DNA from: a bacterium | GTDB lineage: Bacteria > Elusimicrobiota > Elusimicrobia > UBA1565 > UBA9628 | Assembly (NCBI GenBank): GCA_021822495.1 | Contig: JAKAQO010000003.1 | Coordinates: 19,227 to 83,226 of the forward strand | Length of the DNA: 64,000 bases | Reading direction: 5' to 3' | Shown here: positions 51,567 to 59,270 of the stretch, in pieces | Numbering within the stretch: the stretch's first letter is position 1 | Layout of the letters: each line of letters starts with the position of its first letter | Notes under the pieces: model-generated | What the model saw: the letters and a program-made list of their open reading frames with translations, nothing else | The model's database searches: none | Told to the model about the DNA's origin: nothing | Made by a program: the position numbers and the translations under genes

Positions 51567-52680
51567 ACTGGTCAAGATTTTGGGCGTGACGAAGAAATTC
51601 CTGGTGCATTTCCTGTTCGAGATTATCCATCGCGTGCATCTTTTTGAGAAGAAGTTGCCGACGATTGTAGGGCCGGCTTTCGGTAATCGTCACATGGCGG
51701 ACAGGAGCTTCTTGGGAAGGCGAAGCTTTTGCGACAACTGGAGGCGAGACAACGGGAGGCTTGGGAGAAACAGGAATTTTTTTGGTCACCAGGGCCGACT
51801 CAGACATGGAATTTATTTGGGAAGACGAAGGCGGCTGATTTGCGCCAGTCTGAGTCGAAGCCGCGGGCTGAACATTATTCTGGGCCACTTCCGCGGGTTG
51901 AACGGCGGAACCTAAAGGGACGCTCACAGGCGCGGCATAGGCGATATCCATTCCGGCATTGGCGTTGAGCCAAGCTTTAATGACGTCCGATCGTATCGCG
52001 AAGTTAACCGCGGTAATGGCGAGTCCATCCGGGGCTCTGCGCGCCATCATCGTATTCATCCCTACGATATCGGCGTTCGCATTCAGAAGCGGCCCACCGG
52101 AATTTCCGCGGTTAATCGAGGCGTCGGTCTGATAACCATAACGGCCCTTGACTCCACCGAGATTAGCGATGACGGCGCTGATAATTCCCGTCGTCAACGT
52201 CCACAGGCCTCCGTCTTCGGGGTCTCCAATCGCGGCCACGGGATCGCCGACAGAAACGCTGTTGGGATTGGCTAAAGATAAAACCGGGCGTCCGGATGCG
52301 GGACGGTCCAGTTTCAAAAGCGCCAAATCAAGCGAGCGATCATAAAAAACTACCTGCGCGCGAATGGCGTGGTTGAGGTCTTTGTCTGGGTTTCCCGTCA
52401 TGTGTTTGGGCTTAAGATAAACGCGAACCAAGGGCCACGGGCGCCCTGTTGATTTATGAATCACAACATGGGCATTGGTCAGAACCTTGTTTCCAGCGAT
52501 GAGGCTCCCGCTTCCCAGTTCTCCGTTCCCGCCTTCCGGTCCGCTACAAATCACCGTTACAACCGCCGGCGAGGCCTTGTCATAAATTTTTCTGGGCGAA
52601 AATTTTCCCTCATGGGCCAAGGCCAAATTAGGCGCCCACAAAAAACCTATCATTCCAATCGCCAGTATTTTTTTCATCAT
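51565..52680 (-). CDS. Secreted Deg-like trypsin-fold serine protease without PDZ domain
   Basis: 371 residues with a signal peptide. The catalytic triad is visible: His in VLTNAHVV, Asp in SLDLALLKLD and Ser in NRGNSGGPLL. DegP/HtrA-type protease domain covers about 25-235. The C-terminal part has no PDZ domain; it is Pro/Gln/Ser-rich (about 240-325) and ends in a charged helix. Probably periplasmic quality control or a surface protease. Its stop lies in a palindromic repeat. Confidence 0.85.
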   Translation of the reverse strand: MMKKILAIGMIGFLWAPNLALAHEGKFSPRKIYDKASPAVVTVICSGPEGGNGELGSGSLIAGNKVLTNAHVVIHKSTGRPWPLVRVYLKPKHMTGNPDKDLNHAIRAQVVFYDRSLDLALLKLDRPASGRPVLSLANPNSVSVGDPVAAIGDPEDGGLWTLTTGIISAVIANLGGVKGRYGYQTDASINRGNSGGPLLNANADIVGMNTMMARRAPDGLAITAVNFAIRSDVIKAWLNANAGMDIAYAAPVSVPLGSAVQPAEVAQNNVQPAASTQTGANQPPSSSQINSMSESALVTKKIPVSPKPPVVSPPVVAKASPSQEAPVRHVTITESRPYNRRQLLLKKMHAMDNLEQEMHQEFLRHAQNLDQ

Positions 52681-52722
52681 AAAGCGCCTCTACCCACAAT
52701 GTATCAGGAGATTTTCATCCTG

Positions 52723-53709
52723 TCAACGCCCCCAGGAAGACACCGCCGGAAAAACCAATTTTTGAATCGCGGGGAGTTTCCCCTTTAAAGAAATGGGCTC
52801 AAAAGAACTAGGCGCGGGAACCGGGGCCGGGGCAAAAGCCTTGTTTAAAAGAGCGGCCAGGCGCACACCAGCTTTTTCAAGGCGCAAATAGGCGACCGGA
52901 CGCATTTCATCCTCATAAGCGGAAGTCACCACGTCGCCGCCCGGCGCGTGATAATCGGGATAGATTTGATTTTGGGCGATGGCGTATCCTTCCAAAGCCA
53001 TATCGGCTAAACTGGCGTTCGCCCAAATAGCGGCGTCTTGATCGGAGATTTCTCCCTCCAGGGTTTGGGCCAAACTCTCCGGGTCCATATTCTTGGCCTC
53101 GGAAGTCGGTTCAATGAGATCATCCCACAAGGCATGAAGGTTTGTCGCCGCGCCTCCGGAGGCAAAAGTCATTTTTTTGAGATTTCCGCCGCGATCGCTG
53201 GTTCCATCCGGCAGAATTTCAGTCGCATTATGAAGCGGCTGGTGAAGGTCTCCCACCAAATGCGTGACAAACATCAAGGCCTGTTGTTTTTGATCCAAAG
53301 TGGCGGAAGCGTCCGATAGAATTTGAAGATGAGATTCAATTTGATCGATGGAACAATTGCCATCCGGGCCGCAAGCCGAAGTAATCGCGCCGGAAGGGTC
53401 TTGACTATTGATAGGAATATCAATAAAGTGCCAGCTCGCGGTTTCCGGCATGGGCGGAAGGCTAAAATTTCCGCAAGAGACGTCTTGTTTGGCGTATTTA
53501 ATCCAGTCCGCGCAGTTGGCCACCTGTTCTAAATTTCCATCGGGACCTAAAATGGCGGCGACTTGATTTTTAGCCGCGGGACTGAGGCGCGAATCGGCGA
53601 TCAAGGCGACGACATCATGCCCCACCGGTCCCCAGGCCCAAAGTTTTGATTGGAAAAGAAGCGAAACCGCAATTAAAAAGGAAGTCATCACCGCGCGCCG
53701 CGTGTTCAT
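52723..53709 (-). CDS. S1/P1-type zinc nuclease, secreted
   Basis: 328 residues from ATG 53709 with a GGAGG site. After the signal peptide the mature enzyme begins WGPVGHDVVALIA, where the N-terminal Trp and His are zinc ligands. HFIDIP, VTHLVGDLHQPLH, DRGGN and NLHALWDDLI supply the remaining ligands of the trinuclear zinc site. Degrades single-stranded DNA/RNA outside the cytoplasm, likely for nucleotide or phosphate scavenging, which fits with the deoxyribose-phosphate operon elsewhere in the window. Confidence 0.9.
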   Translation of the reverse strand: MNTRRAVMTSFLIAVSLLFQSKLWAWGPVGHDVVALIADSRLSPAAKNQVAAILGPDGNLEQVANCADWIKYAKQDVSCGNFSLPPMPETASWHFIDIPINSQDPSGAITSACGPDGNCSIDQIESHLQILSDASATLDQKQQALMFVTHLVGDLHQPLHNATEILPDGTSDRGGNLKKMTFASGGAATNLHALWDDLIEPTSEAKNMDPESLAQTLEGEISDQDAAIWANASLADMALEGYAIAQNQIYPDYHAPGGDVVTSAYEDEMRPVAYLRLEKAGVRLAALLNKAFAPAPVPAPSSFEPISLKGKLPAIQKLVFPAVSSWGR

Positions 53710-53775
53710 GGTCTGCCTCCGAGGCCAGTATATCAAGAGCTTCTAAGCCCTATTTTATCACAGCAACGCGTTTTT

Positions 53776-55506
53776 TTAACGCCATTGAATGGGAGGCCAC
53801 AATCCGCCGGAGGATTCGAAAGAAGACTCAGAGGCTTTAGAAACCTCGCTTTTGACCCGGGCTTCGAGTTTATCGTGATAGGCTTTAAGGCGGGCTTCCA
53901 GAATTTCGCGTTCTTTATTCCACATTTCTTTTTCGTGGTTTAATTGTCCCGCTTCAATTTCGCGAGCTTTTTCTTCTTTTCTTAATTTCTGTTCAAGCTC
54001 CGCGACACTTCTTTCCAAGGCTAAATTTTCAATTGTCGCCGCTTCGATTTCTTTTCTCAGTTTCCCCGTTTCATCCAACGCGGCCTGGCGCTCATTTTTA
54101 AGAAACTCAATTTCCTTTTGGGCTCCAGTCAGTTTAAGGCTGGCCTCAACCGCCTCCTGACGCGTTTGGGCGAGACTTTTTTCAAGCTCGATAAGGCGCG
54201 ACATTTGATTAGCGCTCAAATCCCGCGCTTCCTTAAACTCCACGCTTAAAGCCTCGTGCCTTTGGATAAAATCAGCCAGCTCTTTTTTTATCCGCGCTTC
54301 ATTTGATTTTCCCCGCTCTTCAAGGGTTTCCGCGCGCGCGTGCGCCTCGGTCAGGGAGTTTTCGAGCGCTAGGGTTTTCTTCCAAAGCTCCTCGTTTCTC
54401 TTGCGGCTCGAGACAAACTCTTCCAACAAAATTTGGATTCGCCCTCTCAAACCCTCAATTTCTTTTTCTGAAACCTCAGAACGCATTTCCGCCGCGCTTA
54501 AATTCGCCTTGAGATTCTGGGACTCCTCAAGGAGTTCCAGCGCCTGTTTGCGCCACATTTCCGAGTCTTTGTTGAGCCCCTCTTTATCAGCCTCATAAGC
54601 GGCTCTTTCGGCTTCTCGGGCAATGGCCATGCGGTCTAAACTTGCCTGAATTTGAAGATTTTTTTCCTCGGACAACGCCAAAAATTTTTCCAGGTCGATA
54701 TTTTTTGGCCCCAATTCCTTGACCCGGGAACGCCAGTTCTCAATTTCACGAATTAAAAGCGCGCGCTCTTCCGAATGGACTTTTTCAAGGGATTCCCGTC
54801 TCTCTTCCAAAATGCGCTCGGCCATTTGAGAGCGCAACGCCACTTCGTCCTTAATTTCTTCCCGGAAACCTTTGAGCGCCGCCTGAAGATGCGCTCGTTC
54901 TTCTTTATAGTAGGTCTCAAAATGAGCTTTTCTCTCCTCTAAATGTTTGGCCTCGGCTTCAATCTGAGCCTTTTTGTCGGCCAATTCCGCATTTTTGGAA
55001 AGAAGTTCCTGCTCAAGGGCCGCACGGCGCGCTTCTAAAGAGGCTTCGGAGCGGCGCGTTTTTTCTCGCGTCTCCGCTTCCACTTCCGTCTTAAGCCGGT
55101 TAAAATCCCGCTCAAGGGCTTCTTTCCGAGCAGAAAAATCTTTTTCCAAATGCCCCTGCTTTTGAGAAAGCATCTCCTGAAGCTGAGACACCTCCAATTC
55201 TTTTTTCGCGAGCAAGGCCACATCGAGTTTTCCGTCTAGTTTTAAAGAGAGATACTCTTCGAGTTTGGCGTAGTAAAGTTCGCGTTGGGTCGCTTCCGCG
55301 TTTTTAAGCCCGATCGTCTTTTGAAGGGACAGGAGGTTTTCTTGAGCGTTTTCGCGCGCGCGCTGTTCAGCATTGAACTCTTCAGCAAATCTCGCCTTGT
55401 CTTTCTCAATGGACTGAATTTTTTCAAGGGCCCATCTCAAGGCCAGGCGCGCGGTGTCGAGGCTTTGAATGGACTCTATATCTTGAAGAGATTTGGGCTC
55501 ATCCAC
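53776..55506 (-). CDS. Long coiled-coil protein of unknown function
   Basis: 576 residues, almost entirely alpha-helical heptad sequence rich in Glu, Lys, Arg, Ala and Leu (for example about 90-540), without a signal peptide or membrane helix. The start is GTG 55506 (VDEPKSLQDIESIQSL). The last residues are Ser-rich. Such proteins often serve as cytoskeletal or scaffold filaments. No specific family is recognised. A repeat copy lies upstream. Confidence 0.7.
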   Translation of the reverse strand: MDEPKSLQDIESIQSLDTARLALRWALEKIQSIEKDKARFAEEFNAEQRARENAQENLLSLQKTIGLKNAEATQRELYYAKLEEYLSLKLDGKLDVALLAKKELEVSQLQEMLSQKQGHLEKDFSARKEALERDFNRLKTEVEAETREKTRRSEASLEARRAALEQELLSKNAELADKKAQIEAEAKHLEERKAHFETYYKEERAHLQAALKGFREEIKDEVALRSQMAERILEERRESLEKVHSEERALLIREIENWRSRVKELGPKNIDLEKFLALSEEKNLQIQASLDRMAIAREAERAAYEADKEGLNKDSEMWRKQALELLEESQNLKANLSAAEMRSEVSEKEIEGLRGRIQILLEEFVSSRKRNEELWKKTLALENSLTEAHARAETLEERGKSNEARIKKELADFIQRHEALSVEFKEARDLSANQMSRLIELEKSLAQTRQEAVEASLKLTGAQKEIEFLKNERQAALDETGKLRKEIEAATIENLALERSVAELEQKLRKEEKAREIEAGQLNHEKEMWNKEREILEARLKAYHDKLEARVKSEVSKASESSFESSGGLWPPIQWR

Positions 55507-55548
55507 GCTTAAAATTTAACAGAAGCGTGTTACAAATTTAATTCAAGG

Positions 55549-55574
55549 AAAAAGGGGACAGTCCCCTTTTTTTT
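55549..55574. repeat. Palindromic repeat copy 9
   Basis: A-tract, GGGGACAGTCCCC, T-tract between the coiled-coil gene and the OMP gene, just past the OMP stop (55588 on the minus strand); possible terminator. Confidence 0.9.
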
Positions 55575-55587
55575 CGCATGCAGTCTT

Positions 55588-56556
55588 TTAATCTTTTGAA
55601 GAAGCGCTATCCCCCATCGAAGCGATTCCCTTGGCGATCACGGGAAAACCATTAAACGGAATTTTGATGCCGAGCTTGTAGATATTATAGTTGGTAAAAC
55701 TCGCTGGTTCTTCAACGGCGCCTGTGGCATTAGAATAAATCGCGCTTGGAAAATAGCTGAAATAGGTGTATTGATACCCAAGGAAGACCCACAGAGCGGT
55801 CATCGCGTGCCAATCGGCTTCAAGACCCAAATTGATGAACGGTTCTTGTCCCAAGGGCGCATTGCTCGGCATGGGCGGGTTGGCAATTGGAACCGTAATA
55901 TTAGGCCCAATCGTTTCTCCGATCCCCGCGTTCCCTTCCAGAACGATGTCATTTTTGTGCAGGAGATGAATGGGCGGAACATACTGAATCATGGCCCCGC
56001 CGTCCAAATAATCATTTTGATAGTCTTCCCCAAACTGATTAGACCCACCTCCCAAGTCCAGATCTCTCTGCCAAAAGTGATTTCCAAATTCGATATAGGG
56101 CGTTAATAACACTCTCTGATCCTCGCTTAAGGCAAAGCCCTTCCCGAATTTTAAATCCCAATCTCCAATGCGGGCCCCGGAGGTGTCTTGTAACGGCGTC
56201 CCTCCTTGGGTCGCCCCATTATAATTAAGATGCCCGGATGCGAACTGATAAGAAAGATGTCCATAGAGCTTCATTTTCGGGCTCATGTAATCAAGCGAAA
56301 AGCCATCACCAAAAAGCCCGCCGGATTCTTCATCAGAATAATTCGCGCAGGATTTACCGTTAGCGCAATTATTCACGCTGCCATTGGGTTCCACATAATT
56401 GACATTTTGAACCGGAATTAAATAAACCCCGAGGCTGTTATTGACCGACAGAAGGGCTTCATCCGGAGTTTGGCTCTGCCAAGCCCAGGAGCGCGCTGAA
56501 AACCCAAGAAAAATGAGCGCGAAAAGAAATCTCCACTTAAAAGAAGAATTTTTCAT
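55588..56556 (-). CDS. Outer-membrane beta-barrel protein
   Basis: 322 residues from ATG 56556 (signal peptide FLFALIFLGFSARSWAW). Alternating strands follow with VLLTPYIEFGNHFWQRDLDLG and TALWVFLGYQYTYFSYFP. The size suggests a 10-12 strand barrel, somewhat OmpW-like, but I am not certain of the family. RBS GGAGGGG. It is downstream of the cytochrome oxidase genes by 61 bases, perhaps with its own TGCTAGAAT extended -10 in the gap. Confidence 0.65.
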   Translation of the reverse strand: MKNSSFKWRFLFALIFLGFSARSWAWQSQTPDEALLSVNNSLGVYLIPVQNVNYVEPNGSVNNCANGKSCANYSDEESGGLFGDGFSLDYMSPKMKLYGHLSYQFASGHLNYNGATQGGTPLQDTSGARIGDWDLKFGKGFALSEDQRVLLTPYIEFGNHFWQRDLDLGGGSNQFGEDYQNDYLDGGAMIQYVPPIHLLHKNDIVLEGNAGIGETIGPNITVPIANPPMPSNAPLGQEPFINLGLEADWHAMTALWVFLGYQYTYFSYFPSAIYSNATGAVEEPASFTNYNIYKLGIKIPFNGFPVIAKGIASMGDSASSKD

Positions 56557-56617
56557 AAACAATAATCCCCTCCTGTTAAGAATATCTCCGTCGGAATCTG
56601 AAAAATTCTAGCACATT

Positions 56618-58330
56618 CTAAGACGCTTCCGCGTTTTGGGAAACCCAGCTATCGCGATGAGAAGGCGGAGAATATTCATAAGGCCCGCGATAGACGGAAA
56701 CTGGAGACGAAAAATTTCCATGCGGAGGCGGAGAGGGGCAGGCCCAGTCTAGGGTCGTCGCCTCCCACGGATTATCGGAAACGCGCTCGCCCTTAAAAAG
56801 GCTATGGAAGAAATTGTAGATAAATGGAATCTGGGCCAGGAGTAAAATTCCGGCAAAAACGGAACTAACCACATGCCATTTCTGCCAAGGAACGTTGTGA
56901 GCTTGAGCCAAGGGATTCCAAAGCCTTCGAGATTGTCCAGCCAAACCCAAAATAAACATCGGGAAAAACGTGCCGTTAATTCCGATGACGGTCCCCCAAA
57001 AGTGCCATTTTCCCAAGGACTCGTTCATTTTGCGGCCAAACCATTTCGGGAACCAAAAATAAATTCCGCCAAAAAGAGCCATTAAAATTCCAGCCACGAC
57101 CACGTAATGAAAATGCCCGATGACGTAGTAGGTATCATGAAGATAAATGTCGGTGACCGTGACCCCCAAGGGAATTCCCGTAAGCCCTCCGATTCCAAAA
57201 AGCGGCAAGAATGAAAGCGCAAAGAGCATCGGAGTCGTAAAGCGAATAGAACCCCCCTGCAAACTGAAGACCAAGCAGGTCAGGAGAATGACTGACGGGA
57301 CCGAGATGGCTAAAGTCGTGATCGCAAAGAAATCCGATAAAAACGGGCTCATCCCGCTGATATAGAGGTGATGCGCCCAAACAACGAAAGATAAAATAAG
57401 AATTGTCAAAAGAGAACCCACCATCGCCTTGTACCCATAAAGAGGCTTTCGAGAATTATTGGCGATGATTTCCGCCACGATTCCAATGGCCGGCAGCAAA
57501 AGGACATAGACCTCCGGGTGGCCCAGAAACCAAAACAAATGCTGCCACAAAATCGGTTGCCCCCCGCCAGCGGCCCCCGAGGCATGGCCCAAAATCGTCA
57601 GGCCCTGCGGCAAATAAAAACTAGTATGAGCCACGCAATCCATTAAAAGAAGAATCGCTCCCCCTTCGACCGGAGGGAAGGCCAGCAAAATAATCGCGGA
57701 AGTGACCAGCTGCGCCCAGACAAAAATCGGCAAACGCCCCAGGGTCAGCCCCGAAGCGCGCATATTGAGACCGGTGACGATGAAATTAATGGCTCCCAAA
57801 AGAGAAGAGGTGATGATAAACACCATCGCCAAAATCCAAAACGTCGTTCCCCTCGTGATTTCGGAAAGCGGGGGATAGGCCGTCCAACCCGATTGCAAGG
57901 GGCCGCTAGGAAGAAAAAAGGATGCGGCTAAAATCAAACATCCCACGACAAAAGACCAATAAGAAATCATGTTGATTTTCGGAAACGCCATATCCGGCGC
58001 CCCGACTTGAAGCGGAAGCACGTAATTTCCAAAGGCGGCAAAGCCCAAGGGAGCGATGCCCAAAAAAATCATCGCCGTTCCGTGCATGGCGCCGAGCATA
58101 TTATAAAACTCCGGCGACATCACTCCATTGGGAGTGAGACGCGCGGAGAAAAGTCTTCCCAACAGCGGAATCGGATGCCCAGGAAAAGCCAATTCCCAAC
58201 GCATGATGAGGACAAAGAAAAAACCAATTAAAAGCGCGGATAAAGAAGTAAACATATACTGCAACGCGATCACCTTGTGATCAGTTGAGAAAACGTATTT
58301 CTTGAGAAAGCTGGTTTTATGTTCGCTCAT
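56618..58330 (-). CDS. ctaD: Cytochrome c oxidase subunit I, K-channel lysine missing
   Basis: 570 residues, 12 membrane helices. Haem a ligand His 83 (GAMHGTAM), GHPEVY at 270-275 with the proton-loading Glu and the Tyr normally cross-linked to His 271, CuB ligands His 320 and His 321, and GHFHY (406-408 histidines for haems a3 and a). D-channel Asp 113 in GAPDMAFP is present. The segment that should read VPTGIK is VPSVIL (344-349), so the K-channel Lys is Leu and the Thr is Ser. Pumps or consumes protons while reducing oxygen. Subunit III is absent from the neighbourhood. Second gene after coxB. Confidence 0.93.
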   Translation of the reverse strand: MSEHKTSFLKKYVFSTDHKVIALQYMFTSLSALLIGFFFVLIMRWELAFPGHPIPLLGRLFSARLTPNGVMSPEFYNMLGAMHGTAMIFLGIAPLGFAAFGNYVLPLQVGAPDMAFPKINMISYWSFVVGCLILAASFFLPSGPLQSGWTAYPPLSEITRGTTFWILAMVFIITSSLLGAINFIVTGLNMRASGLTLGRLPIFVWAQLVTSAIILLAFPPVEGGAILLLMDCVAHTSFYLPQGLTILGHASGAAGGGQPILWQHLFWFLGHPEVYVLLLPAIGIVAEIIANNSRKPLYGYKAMVGSLLTILILSFVVWAHHLYISGMSPFLSDFFAITTLAISVPSVILLTCLVFSLQGGSIRFTTPMLFALSFLPLFGIGGLTGIPLGVTVTDIYLHDTYYVIGHFHYVVVAGILMALFGGIYFWFPKWFGRKMNESLGKWHFWGTVIGINGTFFPMFILGLAGQSRRLWNPLAQAHNVPWQKWHVVSSVFAGILLLAQIPFIYNFFHSLFKGERVSDNPWEATTLDWACPSPPPHGNFSSPVSVYRGPYEYSPPSHRDSWVSQNAEAS

Positions 58331-58347
58331 GGAAAATTCCTCTTTAA

Positions 58348-59121
58348 TTAAAAGTTATTGGCGGAACTCGCCGCTTGAGGCGCCGGAGCTTCTTTTTTAA
58401 GCCAAGCCGCGAAATCTTCCGGAGTTTGAACGACGACATGCCCGACCATCAGGCTGTGCCCGAAACCGCAAAGTTGCGCGCAGGCCAAATCAAAAGTTCC
58501 AATTTTAGTGGGCTTAACCCAGAGCGGGATATCCATTCCCGGAACGATGTCTTGCTTGATGCGAAATTCCGGAACGGCAAAATCATGAATGACATCCATG
58601 GACATGAGATGAATAAGCGCCGTTTTCCCTAGCGGCAAATGAAGCTCGTTGGCCAAGACAATATCGTCTTTGGCCGCCGGATCATTGTAATCGAGGCCGA
58701 TGGGATTTGAAAAGCTCACCAGCTTTTGCTCGCGGCGGCCGAATTTTCCATCCGGGCCGGGATATTGAATATTCCAGGCGAACTGCTGGGCCAAAACATT
58801 GACCTCCACCACATCGCCCATTTTCGGCATTTCTTCTTTGATTTTGCCCCAAACCGGAATTTCCCAAAAAATAATCAGGATCATTTCCAAGACTAAAACG
58901 ACTAAACCTGGAATCATCGCCTTGGAAATTCCCTCCGACTTTTCGTATTCCGCCCGCTCGCCCGGTTTATTTCGATAGCGAAAAACCAAATAGGCCAAAT
59001 AAACGCTCCAAGAAAAAAAGACAAATACAATGGCGCCAAAAGTGAGGCGCAGGCCGAAATCAATGTCCGCGGCATAGGTCGAGGCCGCCGGCGGAAGCCC
59101 AAAAAGATGAAGCAGATTCAT
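58348..59121 (-). CDS. ctaC: Cytochrome c oxidase subunit II with CuA site
   Basis: 257 residues, two membrane helices (about 24-46 and 68-88), then the cupredoxin domain. CuA ligands: His 179 (VIHDF), Cys 214, Cys 218 (CAQLCGFGH), His 222 and Met 225. The usual Glu between the cysteines is Gln 216. No haem c domain, so a separate cytochrome c or cupredoxin must be the donor. The N-terminus has no cleavable signal evident. ATG 59121 has no clear Shine-Dalgarno site despite a leader of about 60 bases. Confidence 0.93.
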   Translation of the reverse strand: MNLLHLFGLPPAASTYAADIDFGLRLTFGAIVFVFFSWSVYLAYLVFRYRNKPGERAEYEKSEGISKAMIPGLVVLVLEMILIIFWEIPVWGKIKEEMPKMGDVVEVNVLAQQFAWNIQYPGPDGKFGRREQKLVSFSNPIGLDYNDPAAKDDIVLANELHLPLGKTALIHLMSMDVIHDFAVPEFRIKQDIVPGMDIPLWVKPTKIGTFDLACAQLCGFGHSLMVGHVVVQTPEDFAAWLKKEAPAPQAASSANNF

Positions 59122-59188
59122 TTGTTATTGAATTCTTTTCTTACGAATTCCAGACATCTCAAGAAAACCACGTTCCCAGCTTAGAAGA

Positions 59189-59231
59189 AGTATAGAGAAA
59201 AGGAAAAGAGGCTTCTATGACCTAGATCATA
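59189..59231 (-). promoter_or_regulatory. Cytochrome oxidase promoter with Crp/Fnr-like site at -41.5
   Basis: Minus strand: -10 TATACT (59194-59189). The palindrome ATGATCTAGGTCAT (59230-59217) has its centre 29 bases upstream of the -10, which puts it at -41.5, the class II position. Half-sites ATGAT and GTCAT with a 4-base centre resemble Fnr-family boxes (TTGAT-N4-ATCAA). No -35 is recognisable. Confidence 0.6.
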
Positions 59232-59268
59232 GTCCCGATCCTCAATAACCATAAGGTCGGGAGAATGC
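59230..59268 (-). promoter_or_regulatory. 39-bp conserved block, copy B
   Basis: Minus strand begins GCATTCTCCCGACC and ends AGGATCGGGACTA. Arms TCCCGA and TCGGGA pair (6 bp); in copy A the arms are TCCCT and AGGGA, so the inner pair has changed on both sides. It abuts the stop of the MFS gene and the Crp/Fnr-like palindrome. Confidence 0.6.
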
Positions 59269-59270
59269 GC

